Shown: piece after piece, positions 55,232 through 64,000 of the stretch
Numbering within the stretch: position 1 is the first letter of the stretch
Layout: each line of letters starts with the position of its first letter
Assembly (NCBI GenBank): GCA_900466745.1
Contig: UBNE01000013.1
Span: forward strand, 1 to 64,000
DNA: 64,000 bases
Source: Hyphomicrobiales bacterium
Lineage (GTDB): Bacteria > Pseudomonadota > Alphaproteobacteria > Rhizobiales > Beijerinckiaceae
Reading direction: 5' to 3'
The notes under the pieces: generated by a model
Database searches by the model: none
Told to the model about the DNA's origin: nothing
The model's input: only the letters and a program-made list of their open reading frames with translations
Position numbers and translations under genes: made by a program

Positions 55232-56887
55232 TCAGCTCTTGGTGGCGAAGCAGGAGAAGCCGCCCCGCTTCAGCTTGGCGCAGGCGTTCTGCGCGTCCTT
55301 CGAGTCGTCGAAGCCGGCGAAGCGGGCGCGGAACAGGGTGGACCCGCCCTTCTCGACCTTCTCGGTGAAGGGCGAGGCGCTGGCGAGCGGGCCGGCGGCC
55401 TTGGCGCGGGCACGGGCCAGGATCTCCTTGGCCTTGGCTTCGTCGTCGGTGGCGCCGAGCTGGATCACCCATTTGCCGGAGGCGACGACCGCGGCCTGGT
55501 GCGACATCGCCGGCGCGGGCTCGGGCGCCTGGGCCCTGGCCGGGGCGGGCTCCGCCTTGCGGACGGCGCTGGCGGCGGCCGGCACGGCCTTCGCCTCGGC
55601 GACCTTCACGGGCTCGGCGGCCGGCTCGGGCAGCCTGGCAATCGAGGAGGTGGTGTCGACGTTCGCCGGCGGCCGCAGGACCTTGGCGTCGGCCGGCTGG
55701 GCGCCGATCGACCAGCGCATCGCCGAAGGCGTCGTGGTCGCGGTGACCGGGCGCATGTTGGAGATCTGCAGCGGCTGGCCGGCGGGCACCGGGCGCGGCG
55801 GCGCGATCGGGGTCTGGGTCGGCATCGGCGCATAGGCGCGGGCGACCGCCGGCAGAGGCGCGGAGACGGTCTCCGGGCGCGGCACCGGGATCGGCGCGGG
55901 CTCGGCGGTGGCGAGGCGCGGGCGCTCCTCCGGCCGGACGCGCTCCTCGGGGCGGGCGCGCTCCTCGCGCTCCGGCGCCTCGGCGACCATCACCGCGGCG
56001 CGGCCGCTGGTGGAGGCACGCGGCAGGTTGGCGAGGACGAGATCGGTCATGATCTTGTCGCGGGAGGCCCCGGAACGGCCGCCGAGCACGATCGAGACGA
56101 TCTGCCGGCCGCCGGCCTTGGCGGAGGTCATCAGGTTGAAGCCCGAAGCGCGGGTGTAGCCGGTCTTGATGCCGTCGACGCCCTCGACCTTGCCGAGCAG
56201 GCGGTTATGGCCGCGGATGGTGCGGTTGCCATACTGGAAGGCGCGGGTCTGGAAGAGCGGGAAATAGCGCGGGAAGCGCTCCTGGATGGCGCGGGCGAGA
56301 ATGGTGAGGTCGCGCGCCGTGGTGATGTTCGGCGGCGAGGCCGGCAGGCCGTTGGCATTGGAGAAGCGCGTCGAGGCCATGCCGAGCGAGCGTGCCTTGC
56401 GCGTCATCATCTCGGCGAAGGCGGCCTCGGAGCCGGCGATGTTCTCGGCCACCACGACGGAGGCGTCGTTGGCCGAGAGGGTGATCATGCTCTTGATGGC
56501 GTCGCTGACGGAGAGCGTCGAGCCGGGGCGCAGGCCGAGCTTGGTCGGCGGCTGCGAGGCCGCGTAGGACGAGACCTTGAGCTCGGAATCCATGTCGAAG
56601 CGGCCGCGCTCCATCTGCTCGAACAGCATGTAGAGCGTCATGACCTTGGTCAGCGAGGCGGGGATGCGCGCCGCATCCTCGTTGACCGCATGCAGCGTGC
56701 GGCCGGTCTTCACGTCGACCACCATCGCGGCATAGGGCGGCGTGTAGCCGCCGCCGGACGCGTGATGACGGCGCTTGCGCGCCTCGGCGGGGGAAGCGGC
56801 CATGGTGGCCGCCACGGCGACCATCCCGATCAGCCCGGCGGCGACCCGCAGACGCGGACGCCGCAACCCAACGCAACCAAACACCAT
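55232..56887 (-). CDS. D-alanyl-D-alanine carboxypeptidase with C-terminal SPOR domain
   Basis: The 551-residue PBP5-like enzyme trims pentapeptides in peptidoglycan. It has a signal peptide (about 1-38), a peptidase S11 domain with SLTK (nucleophile Ser), SAND and KTGYT, a long Pro/Ala/Glu-rich linker (about 300-460) and a SPOR domain at the end (WVIQLGATDDEAKAKE ... KRGGFSCFATKS). SPOR domains bind denuded glycans at the septum, so the enzyme should act at division sites. I chose ATG 56887; a TTG six codons upstream is open. Confidence 0.9.
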   Translation of the reverse strand: MVFGCVGLRRPRLRVAAGLIGMVAVAATMAASPAEARKRRHHASGGGYTPPYAAMVVDVKTGRTLHAVNEDAARIPASLTKVMTLYMLFEQMERGRFDMDSELKVSSYAASQPPTKLGLRPGSTLSVSDAIKSMITLSANDASVVVAENIAGSEAAFAEMMTRKARSLGMASTRFSNANGLPASPPNITTARDLTILARAIQERFPRYFPLFQTRAFQYGNRTIRGHNRLLGKVEGVDGIKTGYTRASGFNLMTSAKAGGRQIVSIVLGGRSGASRDKIMTDLVLANLPRASTSGRAAVMVAEAPEREERARPEERVRPEERPRLATAEPAPIPVPRPETVSAPLPAVARAYAPMPTQTPIAPPRPVPAGQPLQISNMRPVTATTTPSAMRWSIGAQPADAKVLRPPANVDTTSSIARLPEPAAEPVKVAEAKAVPAAASAVRKAEPAPARAQAPEPAPAMSHQAAVVASGKWVIQLGATDDEAKAKEILARARAKAAGPLASASPFTEKVEKGGSTLFRARFAGFDDSKDAQNACAKLKRGGFSCFATKS

Positions 56888-57026
56888 GAAAGGCCCCGAA
56901 CTCAACGCTCACAAGTCCGATCCCGCGCCGCCACGTGGCGCGAAGGACACAGTAGGGGAGGTTAGGACGACGCGGTTACGGAGCCGTTAAAAATTGAACG
57001 GTTGCGACCGGAACGATCTGCGCTTG

Positions 57027-57073
57027 GTGCATTGCAGCGTCCGCTTGACATTCATGTTGCGCTGCACAATATA
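57027..57073 (+). promoter_or_regulatory. Phasin promoter with possible PhaR sites
   Basis: TTGACA at 57045-57050 and AATATA at 57068-57073 (17-base spacer) make a good housekeeping-type promoter about 100 bases before the phasin ATG. Two TGC-x-x-TGCA-like motifs flank and overlap it: GTGCATTGCAGCG near 57027 and GTTGCGCTGCACAA at 57056-57069. They resemble the binding motif of the repressor PhaR. Confidence 0.55.
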
Positions 57074-57178
57074 GCGGCAGTCCCCGGTGGTGATCTCTTC
57101 ATACGACCTTGGGGCGACACGACCGGGCCTTGCACGGCTCGCCACCTGAGTGGGCACCCAGCGTGCCAGGAGATAGCC

Positions 57179-57526
57179 ATGATCCAGCAGTTCGAGACCT
57201 TCCAGAAAGCCTCCAAAGAGAACGTCGACGCCGCTCTGAAGGCCTTCGGCGCCACCTCCAAGGGCGTCCAGACCATCGCCGTCGAGGCCACCGACTACGC
57301 CAAGAAGTCCTTCGAGGCCGGCACCGCCACGCTCGAGAAGCTCGCCGGCGTGAAGACCTTCGACAAGGCCCTCGAGATCCAGGCCGATTTCGTCAAGAAC
57401 TCGTTCGAGGGCGCCGTCGCCCAGCTCACCAAGATGGGCGAGCTCTACACGGCCCTCGCCAAGGACGCCTACAAGCCGTTCGAGGGCATCGTCGCCAAGT
57501 CGGCTCCGGCCGCCGCCGGCAAGTGA
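57179..57526 (+). CDS. Phasin, polyhydroxyalkanoate granule-associated protein
   Basis: A 115-residue, mostly helical protein with the phasin pattern KASKENVDAALKAFGATSKG and QADFVKNSFEGAVAQ. Phasins coat polyhydroxyalkanoate granules and set their size. AGGAGATAGCC precedes the start. The promoter has possible PhaR sites. No phaC synthase is in the window. Confidence 0.88.
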   Translation: MIQQFETFQKASKENVDAALKAFGATSKGVQTIAVEATDYAKKSFEAGTATLEKLAGVKTFDKALEIQADFVKNSFEGAVAQLTKMGELYTALAKDAYKPFEGIVAKSAPAAAGK

Positions 57527-57750
57527 TCGCCGGCAAGTGATCTCCGGCTCGTGACCCGCGGCGCGGCCGGTCCGCGCCGATGGCGTCCTGCGATGCAGCG
57601 TTTCGGGAAGCCCGGCCTTGACGGCCGGGCTTCTTCCGTTGCGGCGCGCGCGGGGCCGCCGCTCTTTTGAACCGATTGAAAACGGGCAGGATTGAGCGCA
57701 TCTCTAGGGCGGACGCCGCAGATTGCGGCGAGAGGGACCTTCGTTTCGCC

Positions 57751-59280
57751 ATGCTCGACAAAGCCGCTCCGCCCCGCACGCTGAAGCTCAACGCAGCCGA
57801 CAACGTCGTCGTCGCGGTCGACCCCGTGGATGCCGGCGTCACGGCCGCCGGCGTCGAGGCGCTGAAGCGCATTCCGCGCGGGCACAAGATGGCGATCGCG
57901 CCGATCGCAAAGGACGAGCCGATCCGCAAATTCGGCCAGATCATCGGCTTCGCCACCGGCGACATCTTGCCCGGCGACTGGGTGCATGAGCACAACACCG
58001 GCTTCCACGCCTTCGAGCGGGACTACGCCTATGCCGCCGAGGCAAAACCCGAATTCGTGCTGCCGGTCGAGCGGCAGGCGACCTTCGAGGGCTTCCGCCG
58101 CGCCAACGGCAAGGCCGGCACGCGCAACTATGTCGGCATCCTGACCTCGGTGAACTGCTCGGCCTCGGCCGCGCGCTTCATGGCCGAGGAGGTCAAGCGC
58201 TCCGGCCTGCTCGCCGATTACCCCAATGTCGACGGCGTCATCGCCCTGACCCACGGCACCGGCTGCGGCATCGACTACAACGGCGAGAGCTTCGAGGTGC
58301 TGAAGCGCACCACCTGGGGCTATGCCTGCAACCCCAACATGGCGGCGGTGCTGGTCGTCGGCCTCGGCTGCGAGGGCTTCCAGATCAGCCGCATGAAGGA
58401 GGCCTATGGCGTCACCGAGAGCGACGTCTTCCGCACGCTAACGATCCAGGAGACGGGCGGGACCAGGAAGGCGGTCGCCGCCGGCATCGAGGCGCTGAAG
58501 GTGATGCTGCCGATCGCCAACCGGGCCAGGCGCGAGACCGTGCCGGCCTCCGAGCTGATGCTGGCTTTGCAGTGCGGCGGCTCGGACGGCTATTCCGGCA
58601 TCACCGCCAATCCCGCGCTGGGCGCGGCCGTCGACATCCTCGTCGAGCATGGCGGCACGGCGATCCTCTCCGAGACGCCGGAGATCTACGGCGCCGAGCA
58701 CCTGCTGACGCGGCGGGCCGCGACGCGCGAGGTCGGCGAGAAGCTCGTCGGCATCATCAAATGGTGGGAGGACTATACCGAGCGCGCCCGGATGAGCATG
58801 AACAACAACCCCTCGCCGGGGAACAAGGCGGGCGGGCTGACCACCATCCTGGAGAAGTCGCTGGGCGCGGCCGCCAAGGGCGGCACCAAGACGATGTCGG
58901 CGGTCTACCACTATGCCGAGCCGGTGAAGGCGAAGGGCTTCGTCTACATGGACACGCCCGGCTACGATCCGGTCGCGGCGACGGGGCAGGTCGCCGGCGG
59001 CGCCAACATCCTCGCCTTCACGACGGGCAGGGGCTCCGCCTATGGCTGCAAGCCGACGCCCTCGATGAAGCTGGCGACCAACACGCCGATCTACGAGAAG
59101 ATGATCGACGACATGGACATCAATTGCGGCGACGTGCTCGACGGAGTCTCGCTCGAGCAGAAGGGCCGCGAGATCTTCGAGAAGCTGCTCAAGGTCGCCT
59201 CGGGCGAACGGACCAAATCCGAGCAGCTCGGCTATGGCGACGCCGAATACGTGCCCTGGCAGATCGGCGCGACGATGTGA
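57751..59280 (+). CDS. Altronate/galactarate-type dehydratase (UxaA/GarD family)
   Basis: A 509-residue enzyme with an N-terminal SAF-type domain (about 1-95: LNAADNVVVAVDPVDAG and PIAKDEPIRKFGQIIGFATGDI) and a long UxaA/GarD C-terminal domain (HGTGCGIDYNGES, LQCGGSDGYSGITANP, MSMNNNPSPGNKAGG). These enzymes dehydrate sugar acids (altronate, galactarate). No other sugar-acid gene is near, so the substrate is unclear. I chose the ATG at 57751; a TTG 28 codons upstream is also open. Ends at a strong terminator. Confidence 0.82.
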   Translation: MLDKAAPPRTLKLNAADNVVVAVDPVDAGVTAAGVEALKRIPRGHKMAIAPIAKDEPIRKFGQIIGFATGDILPGDWVHEHNTGFHAFERDYAYAAEAKPEFVLPVERQATFEGFRRANGKAGTRNYVGILTSVNCSASAARFMAEEVKRSGLLADYPNVDGVIALTHGTGCGIDYNGESFEVLKRTTWGYACNPNMAAVLVVGLGCEGFQISRMKEAYGVTESDVFRTLTIQETGGTRKAVAAGIEALKVMLPIANRARRETVPASELMLALQCGGSDGYSGITANPALGAAVDILVEHGGTAILSETPEIYGAEHLLTRRAATREVGEKLVGIIKWWEDYTERARMSMNNNPSPGNKAGGLTTILEKSLGAAAKGGTKTMSAVYHYAEPVKAKGFVYMDTPGYDPVAATGQVAGGANILAFTTGRGSAYGCKPTPSMKLATNTPIYEKMIDDMDINCGDVLDGVSLEQKGREIFEKLLKVASGERTKSEQLGYGDAEYVPWQIGATM

Positions 59281-59333
59281 CACCGGCCGCGACCGCTTGA
59301 ACCCGACCGCGTTTCCGCGCGACCTTTGCGCAG

Positions 59334-59366
59334 GGGCCGGCACCGCTGCGAAGCGGGCCGGCCCTT
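59334..59366 (+). terminator. Hairpin terminator after the dehydratase
   Basis: GGGCCGGC pairs with GCCGGCCC, then (after one bulged A) CCGCT with AGCGG around GCGA: 13 pairs. TT and a pyrimidine-rich stretch follow. It lies 54 bases after the dehydratase stop. Confidence 0.7.
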
Positions 59367-59388
59367 CCATTGTCGGTTGGGGATGATC

Positions 59389-59781
59389 ATGAAGACCGTG
59401 TTTCTCGTTACGATCCCGCGCGTCCTGCTCGGACTGCTTTTCCTCGTCAGCGCCGTCGACGGCTTCTGGTGGCTGGCAACCGGCGAGAACCTGATCCATC
59501 CGCCCACCAGCGAGCGCGGGCTCGCTTTCGAGGCGGCCCTGCAGCAATCGGGATTCCTCTGGCCCCTGATCAAGGTGGTGAACCTGGTCGGCGGCACGAG
59601 CCTGCTGTTCAACCTGGCTCCGGCCTTCGGTCTCGTCCTGATCGCCCCGATCCTGACGGTGATCGTGTTCTTCCACTTCGTTCTGAACGTGCAGGGCATT
59701 CCGGTCGCGATCATCGTCGCCGGTCTGGGCGCGGTGCTGGCCTTTGCCTATCGCGACCGCTACGCGGCGCTGTTCCGGTAG
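59389..59781 (+). CDS. DoxX-like small membrane protein
   Basis: A 130-residue, four-helix membrane protein: helices at about 5-22, 55-72, 78-95 and 102-120. MKTVFLVTIPRVLLGLLFLV, then ATGENLIHPP and ALQQSGFLWPLIK, resembles DoxX-type proteins. ATG at 59389 or 59383. Function unknown. It converges on the aminotransferase gene. Confidence 0.65.
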   Translation: MKTVFLVTIPRVLLGLLFLVSAVDGFWWLATGENLIHPPTSERGLAFEAALQQSGFLWPLIKVVNLVGGTSLLFNLAPAFGLVLIAPILTVIVFFHFVLNVQGIPVAIIVAGLGAVLAFAYRDRYAALFR

Positions 59782-59895
59782 CGATCCGAGGCCTCATTCC
59801 GGGCCCAAGGCTCGGGCGGCCCGACCAGGCCCGGCGGATGGCTTTGCTTCGCTCGCCGTGGCGGCGGCTGCGGCGGCCCGAAGCGAAGGCGGGCC

Positions 59896-61080
59896 TCAGA
59901 GCGAAAACCCGGTCAGCCGTTCGCCGAGCAGGGCGATCCGCTCGGCCGCGACATTGGCGATGGCGATCCGCAGATGCGCTTCCTGGCCAGGGCCGAAATA
60001 GGGGCCGGGCAGGGCGAGTACGCCGCGCTCCTGCGCCAGGCGCTGCGCCACCTCGGCCGCCCTGGCGCCCGCGAAGGGATGGGCGACATAGGCGAAATAG
60101 GCGCCGGCCGAGAGCACGCGCCAGCCGTTCAGCGGCGTCATCGTCGCGCGGAACAGGCCGGCGCGGGCGTTGATCTCGGCGCGGTTGCGCTCGCGCCAGG
60201 CGCGGATGCCGTCGATGCCCCAGCTCACCGCGGCCTGCCCGCTGCGGACCGGGTTGATCTGGATGCAGTCGAGCACCTTGCCGATCTGGGCGACGACCGG
60301 CTCGCCGGCCGTGATCGCGCCCAGGCGCCAGCCCGGAACGGCATAGGCCTTGGAGAAGCTGTAGAGCCCGATCACCGAATCCCGCCAGCCGCTTGCGGCG
60401 AAGACCTCATGCGGCCTGGAAGCGTCTCCCGGCAGGAAGTCGCGATAGGTTTCGTCGAGCACGAGCCAGAGCCCGCGCCGGGCGCAGAGCGCGGCGAAGG
60501 CGGCGATGGTCTCGGGCGGGTAGACCGCGCCCGTCGGGTTGTTCGGCGTCACCAGCACGATGGCGCGGGTGCGGGCGTCGATCAGCGCCTCGGCGGTGGC
60601 GACATCGGGAACGAAGCCGGATTCCGGCGCGCAGGGCAGCGGCCGCGATTCGACGCCGAGCATGGTCAGCGTCATCTCGTGGTTGAAATACCAGGGCGTC
60701 GGCAGCAGCACGTTGTCGCCGGCCCGCGCCAGCGCCATCATCGTCACGACATAGGCCTGGTTGCAGCCGGAGGTGATCGCGACCTCGGCCGGGCTGAAGG
60801 CGGCGCCGTAGATTCGCGAGATCTCGGCGGCATAGCCCTCGCGCAGGGCGGCGTCGCCGGTGATGCCGCCATAGCGCGCATTGCCGGGCTCGGCCGCCGC
60901 CTCCGCCAGCCGGCGCAGCAGGGCCTCCGGCGGGGCCGAGCCGGGCACCGCCTGCGACAGGTCGACCAGCGGGCCGCGGGCGCCGTCATAGCGGCGCGCC
61001 CAGCCCTGCGCCTCCGGGATCGGTGGCGTGCCGGTGTCGAGGAGGTCGGGGTTCAGCGCGGGGGACGGGGAGGTCGGCAT
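59896..61080 (-). CDS. Class I/II aminotransferase
   Basis: A 394-residue PLP enzyme. The lysine that binds PLP is in SFSKAYAVPGWRLG; other marks are ITSGCNQAYVV, TPNNPTGAVYPP and LVLDETYRDF. It belongs to the aspartate aminotransferase fold group; the exact substrate is not readable. The frame stays open far upstream, but 61080 is the start consistent with family length. Confidence 0.85.
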   Translation of the reverse strand: MPTSPSPALNPDLLDTGTPPIPEAQGWARRYDGARGPLVDLSQAVPGSAPPEALLRRLAEAAAEPGNARYGGITGDAALREGYAAEISRIYGAAFSPAEVAITSGCNQAYVVTMMALARAGDNVLLPTPWYFNHEMTLTMLGVESRPLPCAPESGFVPDVATAEALIDARTRAIVLVTPNNPTGAVYPPETIAAFAALCARRGLWLVLDETYRDFLPGDASRPHEVFAASGWRDSVIGLYSFSKAYAVPGWRLGAITAGEPVVAQIGKVLDCIQINPVRSGQAAVSWGIDGIRAWRERNRAEINARAGLFRATMTPLNGWRVLSAGAYFAYVAHPFAGARAAEVAQRLAQERGVLALPGPYFGPGQEAHLRIAIANVAAERIALLGERLTGFSL

Positions 61081-61188
61081 GGCAGGCCTGCTTTGGGGCG
61101 GCGCGGGCCGCGCGTCAATCGCCTTGGAAGCGTCGCAACCCTCCGCCATATCTGGAACGTTTCCCATTCCGGGACCGGGTGAGAGCCG

Positions 61189-61944
61189 ATGCAGGACGAG
61201 ACCGAGGATGCGATCGCCGAGCTGCATGCCATGCTCGACCGGGCGGATAGCATCGTCAGCTTCACCGGCGCCGGCATCTCGACGGAATCGGGGGTGCCGG
61301 ACTTCCGCTCGGCCGGCTCGCCCTGGATGGTCAACAAGCCGATCCCGTTCGACGCCTTCGTGGCGAGCCGCGAGGCGCGCATCGAGGCCTGGCGGCGCAA
61401 ATTCGCGATGGACGACCATTACCGCGGCGCGCAGCCGAATATCGGCCACCGGGCGCTGGCGCGGCTGGTCGCGGAGGGGCGCTCGCCGGCGATCGTGACG
61501 CAGAACATCGACGGGCTGCACCAGGCCTCGGGCGTCCCGGAGGACCGGATCGTCGAGCTGCACGGCAACGGCACCTATGCGACCTGCCTGAACTGCGGCT
61601 GGCGCCACGAGCTGGCGGCGATCCGCCACGCCTTCGAGGAAACTGGCGAGCCGCCCGCCTGCCTGATCTGCGCCGGGCCGGTGAAGTCGGCGACGATCTC
61701 CTTCGGCCAGGCCATGCCGCAGGCGGCGATGATGCGGGCCCAGGAGCTGGCGCTCGAATGCGATCTCTTCCTCGTCGTCGGCTCGTCGCTGGTGGTCTTC
61801 CCGGCGGCGACGCTGCCGGTCATCGCCAAGCGCCAGGGCGCGCGGCTCGTCATCCTCAACCGCGAGCCGACCGAGCTCGACCCGATCGCCGATCTGGTGA
61901 TCCGTGCCGAAAGCGGCCGGGCGCTGGCGCCGCTGCTTTCCTGA
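61189..61944 (+). CDS. Sir2-family NAD-dependent protein deacylase
   Basis: A 251-residue sirtuin. It has GAGIS (27-31), VPDFRS, TQNIDG, catalytic His125 in ELHGN, and a zinc site of Cys133, Cys136, Cys158 and Cys161. It removes acyl groups from lysines, with NAD as co-substrate. Some relatives are ADP-ribosyltransferases or desuccinylases. It is divergent from the aminotransferase gene. Confidence 0.9.
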   Translation: MQDETEDAIAELHAMLDRADSIVSFTGAGISTESGVPDFRSAGSPWMVNKPIPFDAFVASREARIEAWRRKFAMDDHYRGAQPNIGHRALARLVAEGRSPAIVTQNIDGLHQASGVPEDRIVELHGNGTYATCLNCGWRHELAAIRHAFEETGEPPACLICAGPVKSATISFGQAMPQAAMMRAQELALECDLFLVVGSSLVVFPAATLPVIAKRQGARLVILNREPTELDPIADLVIRAESGRALAPLLS

Positions 61945-62134
61945 GCGCGGCGGGCACGCCGGAGCCGGCCTCCACCGCCGGGGCGCGGGTGATGGTGCGG
62001 GCGCCGATTCCATCTGCGGGCACGATCGTTGCCGCCGGATCATGTGGAAGATCCGATGGGGGGTGTATCCCGAATCCGCAGCGGTGCTATCGTGACGGCA
62101 CGAATCAAGACGTTCTGCGTGGGGTGAGCGGCAC

Positions 62135-62749
62135 ATGTCCGACGAATTCGGTGAGAGCGGGCGGCCACCGATGGGTCCCATTCAGTCATTGAACCGCGTC
62201 GTGCGGCTGGACGGTCCGGCGCATGGCGTCGCGGACGTGCCCGTCGAGGTCACCGGCTACGTCAAATGGTTCGACGTCTCCAAGGGCTACGGTTTCGTGG
62301 TGCCCGAGGCCGGCGGCGCCGATGTTCTGCTTCACGTCACCATCCTGAAACGCGACGGGTTCAACGCCATAGCGGAAGGCGCTCGCATCGTGCTCGAGGC
62401 GGTCGAGAAGCCGCGCGGGCGCCAGGCGGTCCGCGTTCTCTCGATCGACACCACCGCGGCGCGCCATCCTTCGGAGATGCCGCTCGCCCGCACCAACGTC
62501 ACCGTCGCGCCGACCAGCGGGCTGGAACGCATGGTGGTGAAGTGGTTCAACCGGCTGCGCGGCTTCGGCTTCGTCTCGAAGGGCGAGGGCGCGCCTGACG
62601 TCTTCGTGCATATGGAGACGCTGCGCCGCTACGGCCTCGTCGAGCTGGTGCCCGGGCAGACCGTGCTGGTGCGCTACGGCCCCGGGCCGAAGGGCCTGAT
62701 GGCGGCCGAGGTCCGGCTCGAGGCGGGCGGGGCCTCCGCCGCGCATTGA
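62135..62749 (+). CDS. Protein with two cold-shock domains
   Basis: A 204-residue protein with two OB-fold cold-shock domains: the first near residues 38-105 ([19 protein letters not shown] and [11 protein letters not shown]), the second near 130-200 ([20 protein letters not shown] and [11 protein letters not shown]). RNP1 (GYGFV, GFGFV) and RNP2 motifs are present in both. It should bind single-stranded RNA or DNA. Double cold-shock proteins are typical of Rhizobiales. A good terminator follows. Confidence 0.88.
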   Translation: MSDEFGESGRPPMGPIQSLNRVVRLDGPAHGVADVPVEVTGYVKWFDVSKGYGFVVPEAGGADVLLHVTILKRDGFNAIAEGARIVLEAVEKPRGRQAVRVLSIDTTAARHPSEMPLARTNVTVAPTSGLERMVVKWFNRLRGFGFVSKGEGAPDVFVHMETLRRYGLVELVPGQTVLVRYGPGPKGLMAAEVRLEAGGASAAH

Positions 62750-62776
62750 CGCGCCCGGAAGCGGTGGAACGAACGC

Positions 62777-62802
62777 GCCGGCGGGGCTTCCGCCGGCTTT
62801 TT
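62777..62802 (+). terminator. Intrinsic terminator after the double cold-shock gene
   Basis: GCCGGCGG and CCGCCGGC form an 8-pair perfect stem around GGCTT, followed by TTTTT at 62798-62802. It lies 27 bases after the stop codon. Confidence 0.9.
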
Positions 62803-62902
62803 CGTTTCATGCCGCAGATAGCGCGGGTTTCGGCAAGCGGCTTTTACGGTTCCTCAATCCCTTGGGCTAGAATAAGGCGTTTCCGCCGGAGGTTTCGCCC
62901 CA

Positions 62903-64000
62903 TCATCCTTCTCGTCAGCGATCGTGACCGGCAGCGTCTGGCGTTGCAGCGCGCGCTCTCGGTCTGGGGAGCGTGCCGGAGCTTCGATCTCGCCGAGACC
63001 GATGCGATCGCCGCCGCCTCCGGCCGGATCCTGATCGTCGATCTCGACCTGTCCGATCCGGCGACGATCGGCGCGGCGCGCGCCGCGCTGGCGCCGCACC
63101 GGCGCGGGGGCACTCCGTTCCTGTTCCTGCTCCGGGACATGTCGGCGCGCTGCCAGATGCAGGCGAACGCGCTCGGCGCGAGGGTGGTCCTGCCGGCCGC
63201 GACCGCGCAGCCCGCGCTGCTCGACCGGGTGGGCGCGCTGCTCGGGCTCCTGCAGGAGGCGGGGCCGCAGGCGGCGCAGCAGCGCCGCTTCGTCCGGGCC
63301 TCCGCCGCCTTCGCCGATCTGCTCGAGGCGGCGGGCTCCGGCGACGCGCTGCCGGTCCAGCTCATCCATGACGGGGTCGAGGCGATCAACCGGGCGGCCG
63401 CCGATGCCGATCTCGACGCCTGGCTCGACCTGGTCTGGCGCCATGACGACGCGACCTACCAGCATTGCCTGCTCGTTTCGGGGCTGGTCGCCGCCTTCGC
63501 GCACAAGCTCGGCTTCAGCGAGGCTGACCGGCAACTGATCACCGGCGCCGCGGTCCTGCATGACATCGGCAAGGCGCGCATCCCGCTCGACATCCTGCGC
63601 AAGGAGGGGCCGCTGACGCCCGAGGAGCGCGCGATCATCTGCCGCCATCCGCAGATCGGCCACGACATGCTGGTCGCGCAGGGGGGCTTCGCCCCGCTGG
63701 TCCTCGACGCGGTGCTGTCGCATCACGAGATGCTCGACGGGTCGGGCTATCCGCGGGGGATCGGGGCGGAGCGGATCTCTGACCCGGTGCGGGTGATCAC
63801 GATCTGCGACATCTATGCCGCGCTGATCGAGCGCCGCTCCTACAAGCAGCCGCTGCCGCCGGGCGAGGCCTTCGCCGTCCTGGTCGGCATGGGCGGCAAG
63901 CTCGACCGCGATCTGGTGCGCGTCTTCGGCGAGGTGGTGCTGGGCACGGCCGTCAGCCGGCTGGGCAAGGTTCTCGGCCCGGCCGGTCCCCGCGACGCGG
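62903..64000 (+). CDS. HD-GYP phosphodiesterase with degenerate receiver-like domain (3' truncated)
   Basis: The frame runs from about 62876 (after TAA) to the window edge. Residues 1-110 look like a degenerate receiver domain (IILLVSDRDRQRL start, then RILIVDLDLSD). The HD-GYP domain follows: RHDDATYQHCLLVSGLVAAF, then VLHDIGKARIPLDIL (HD pair), HHEMLDGSGYP (GYP) and ICDIYAAL. HD-GYP proteins hydrolyse cyclic di-GMP. No ATG, GTG or TTG stands at the expected start: ATC at 62903 follows the CGGAGG site by nine bases. A TTG at 62945 would lose the first strand. The start is unresolved. Confidence 0.75.

Overview
The window is about 64 kb of a GC-rich (roughly two-thirds G+C) alphaproteobacterial chromosome. 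Gene order (tuf, then the S10, spc and alpha ribosomal operons), the alphaproteobacterial LexA-type boxes GTTC-N7-GTTC, a phasin gene, a DmeR/DmeF pair, and many short dispersed palindromes all point to the Hyphomicrobiales (Rhizobiales). A Bosea- or Methylobacterium-like organism is my best guess; this is inference from protein style, not a database match. No plasmid, prophage, insertion sequence or CRISPR array is visible, and coding density is high on both strands.

Layout. 1-16.4 kb: the last codons of tuf, then rpsJ-rplCDWB-rpsS-rplV-rpsC-rplP-rpmC-rpsQ, rplNXE-rpsNH-rplFR-rpsE-rpmD-rplO-secY-adk, and rpsMK-rpoA-rplQ, all on the plus strand. The cluster is canonical except for one orphan branched-chain-amino-acid-type binding-protein gene between adk and rpsM, and for palindromic or repeat-rich spacers at rpsQ/rplN, rplR/rpsE, rplO/secY, rpsM/rpsK and rpoA/rplQ. 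16.5-34 kb: glutamate dehydrogenase, a BLUF blue-light sensor, a DegP-like protease, RarA, an RluC-type pseudouridine synthase, a secreted protein whose promoter carries two LexA-type boxes, a HAD phosphatase, the propionyl-CoA carboxylase alpha subunit, a glutathione transferase, small membrane proteins, a rhodanese, and an ABC exporter preceded by an apparent leader-peptide attenuator. 34-48 kb: isovaleryl-CoA dehydrogenase, a DmeR/DmeF-type cobalt/nickel efflux pair with a clear operator, a ZntB-like transporter, two tandem GH25 lysozymes, tRNA-Leu(GAG), a lone FliN-like protein, lipB, the methylcrotonyl-CoA carboxylase beta subunit, two DUF1801 proteins and a Tat-exported dienelactone hydrolase. 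48-64 kb: the methylcrotonyl-CoA carboxylase alpha subunit, an APH(6)-like kinase, panC, a VWA/J-domain gene pair, a D,D-carboxypeptidase fused to a SPOR domain, a phasin, an altronate/galactarate-type dehydratase, an aminotransferase, a sirtuin, a double cold-shock protein and a truncated HD-GYP protein at the right edge.

How the genes work together. The first quarter builds the ribosome, the Sec translocon and the RNA polymerase alpha subunit. Isovaleryl-CoA dehydrogenase and both methylcrotonyl-CoA carboxylase subunits cover two successive steps of leucine breakdown, yet they lie in three separate loci spread over 13 kb; the propionyl-CoA carboxylase alpha subunit adds odd-chain and valine/isoleucine carbon disposal. 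The phasin implies polyhydroxyalkanoate storage. The most interesting unexplained signals are regulatory: the short-peptide/attenuator arrangement in front of the ABC exporter (31.86-32.11 kb), the paired LexA-type boxes at 23.65 kb, and an HD-GYP gene with no canonical start codon behind a good ribosome-binding site (62.9 kb).
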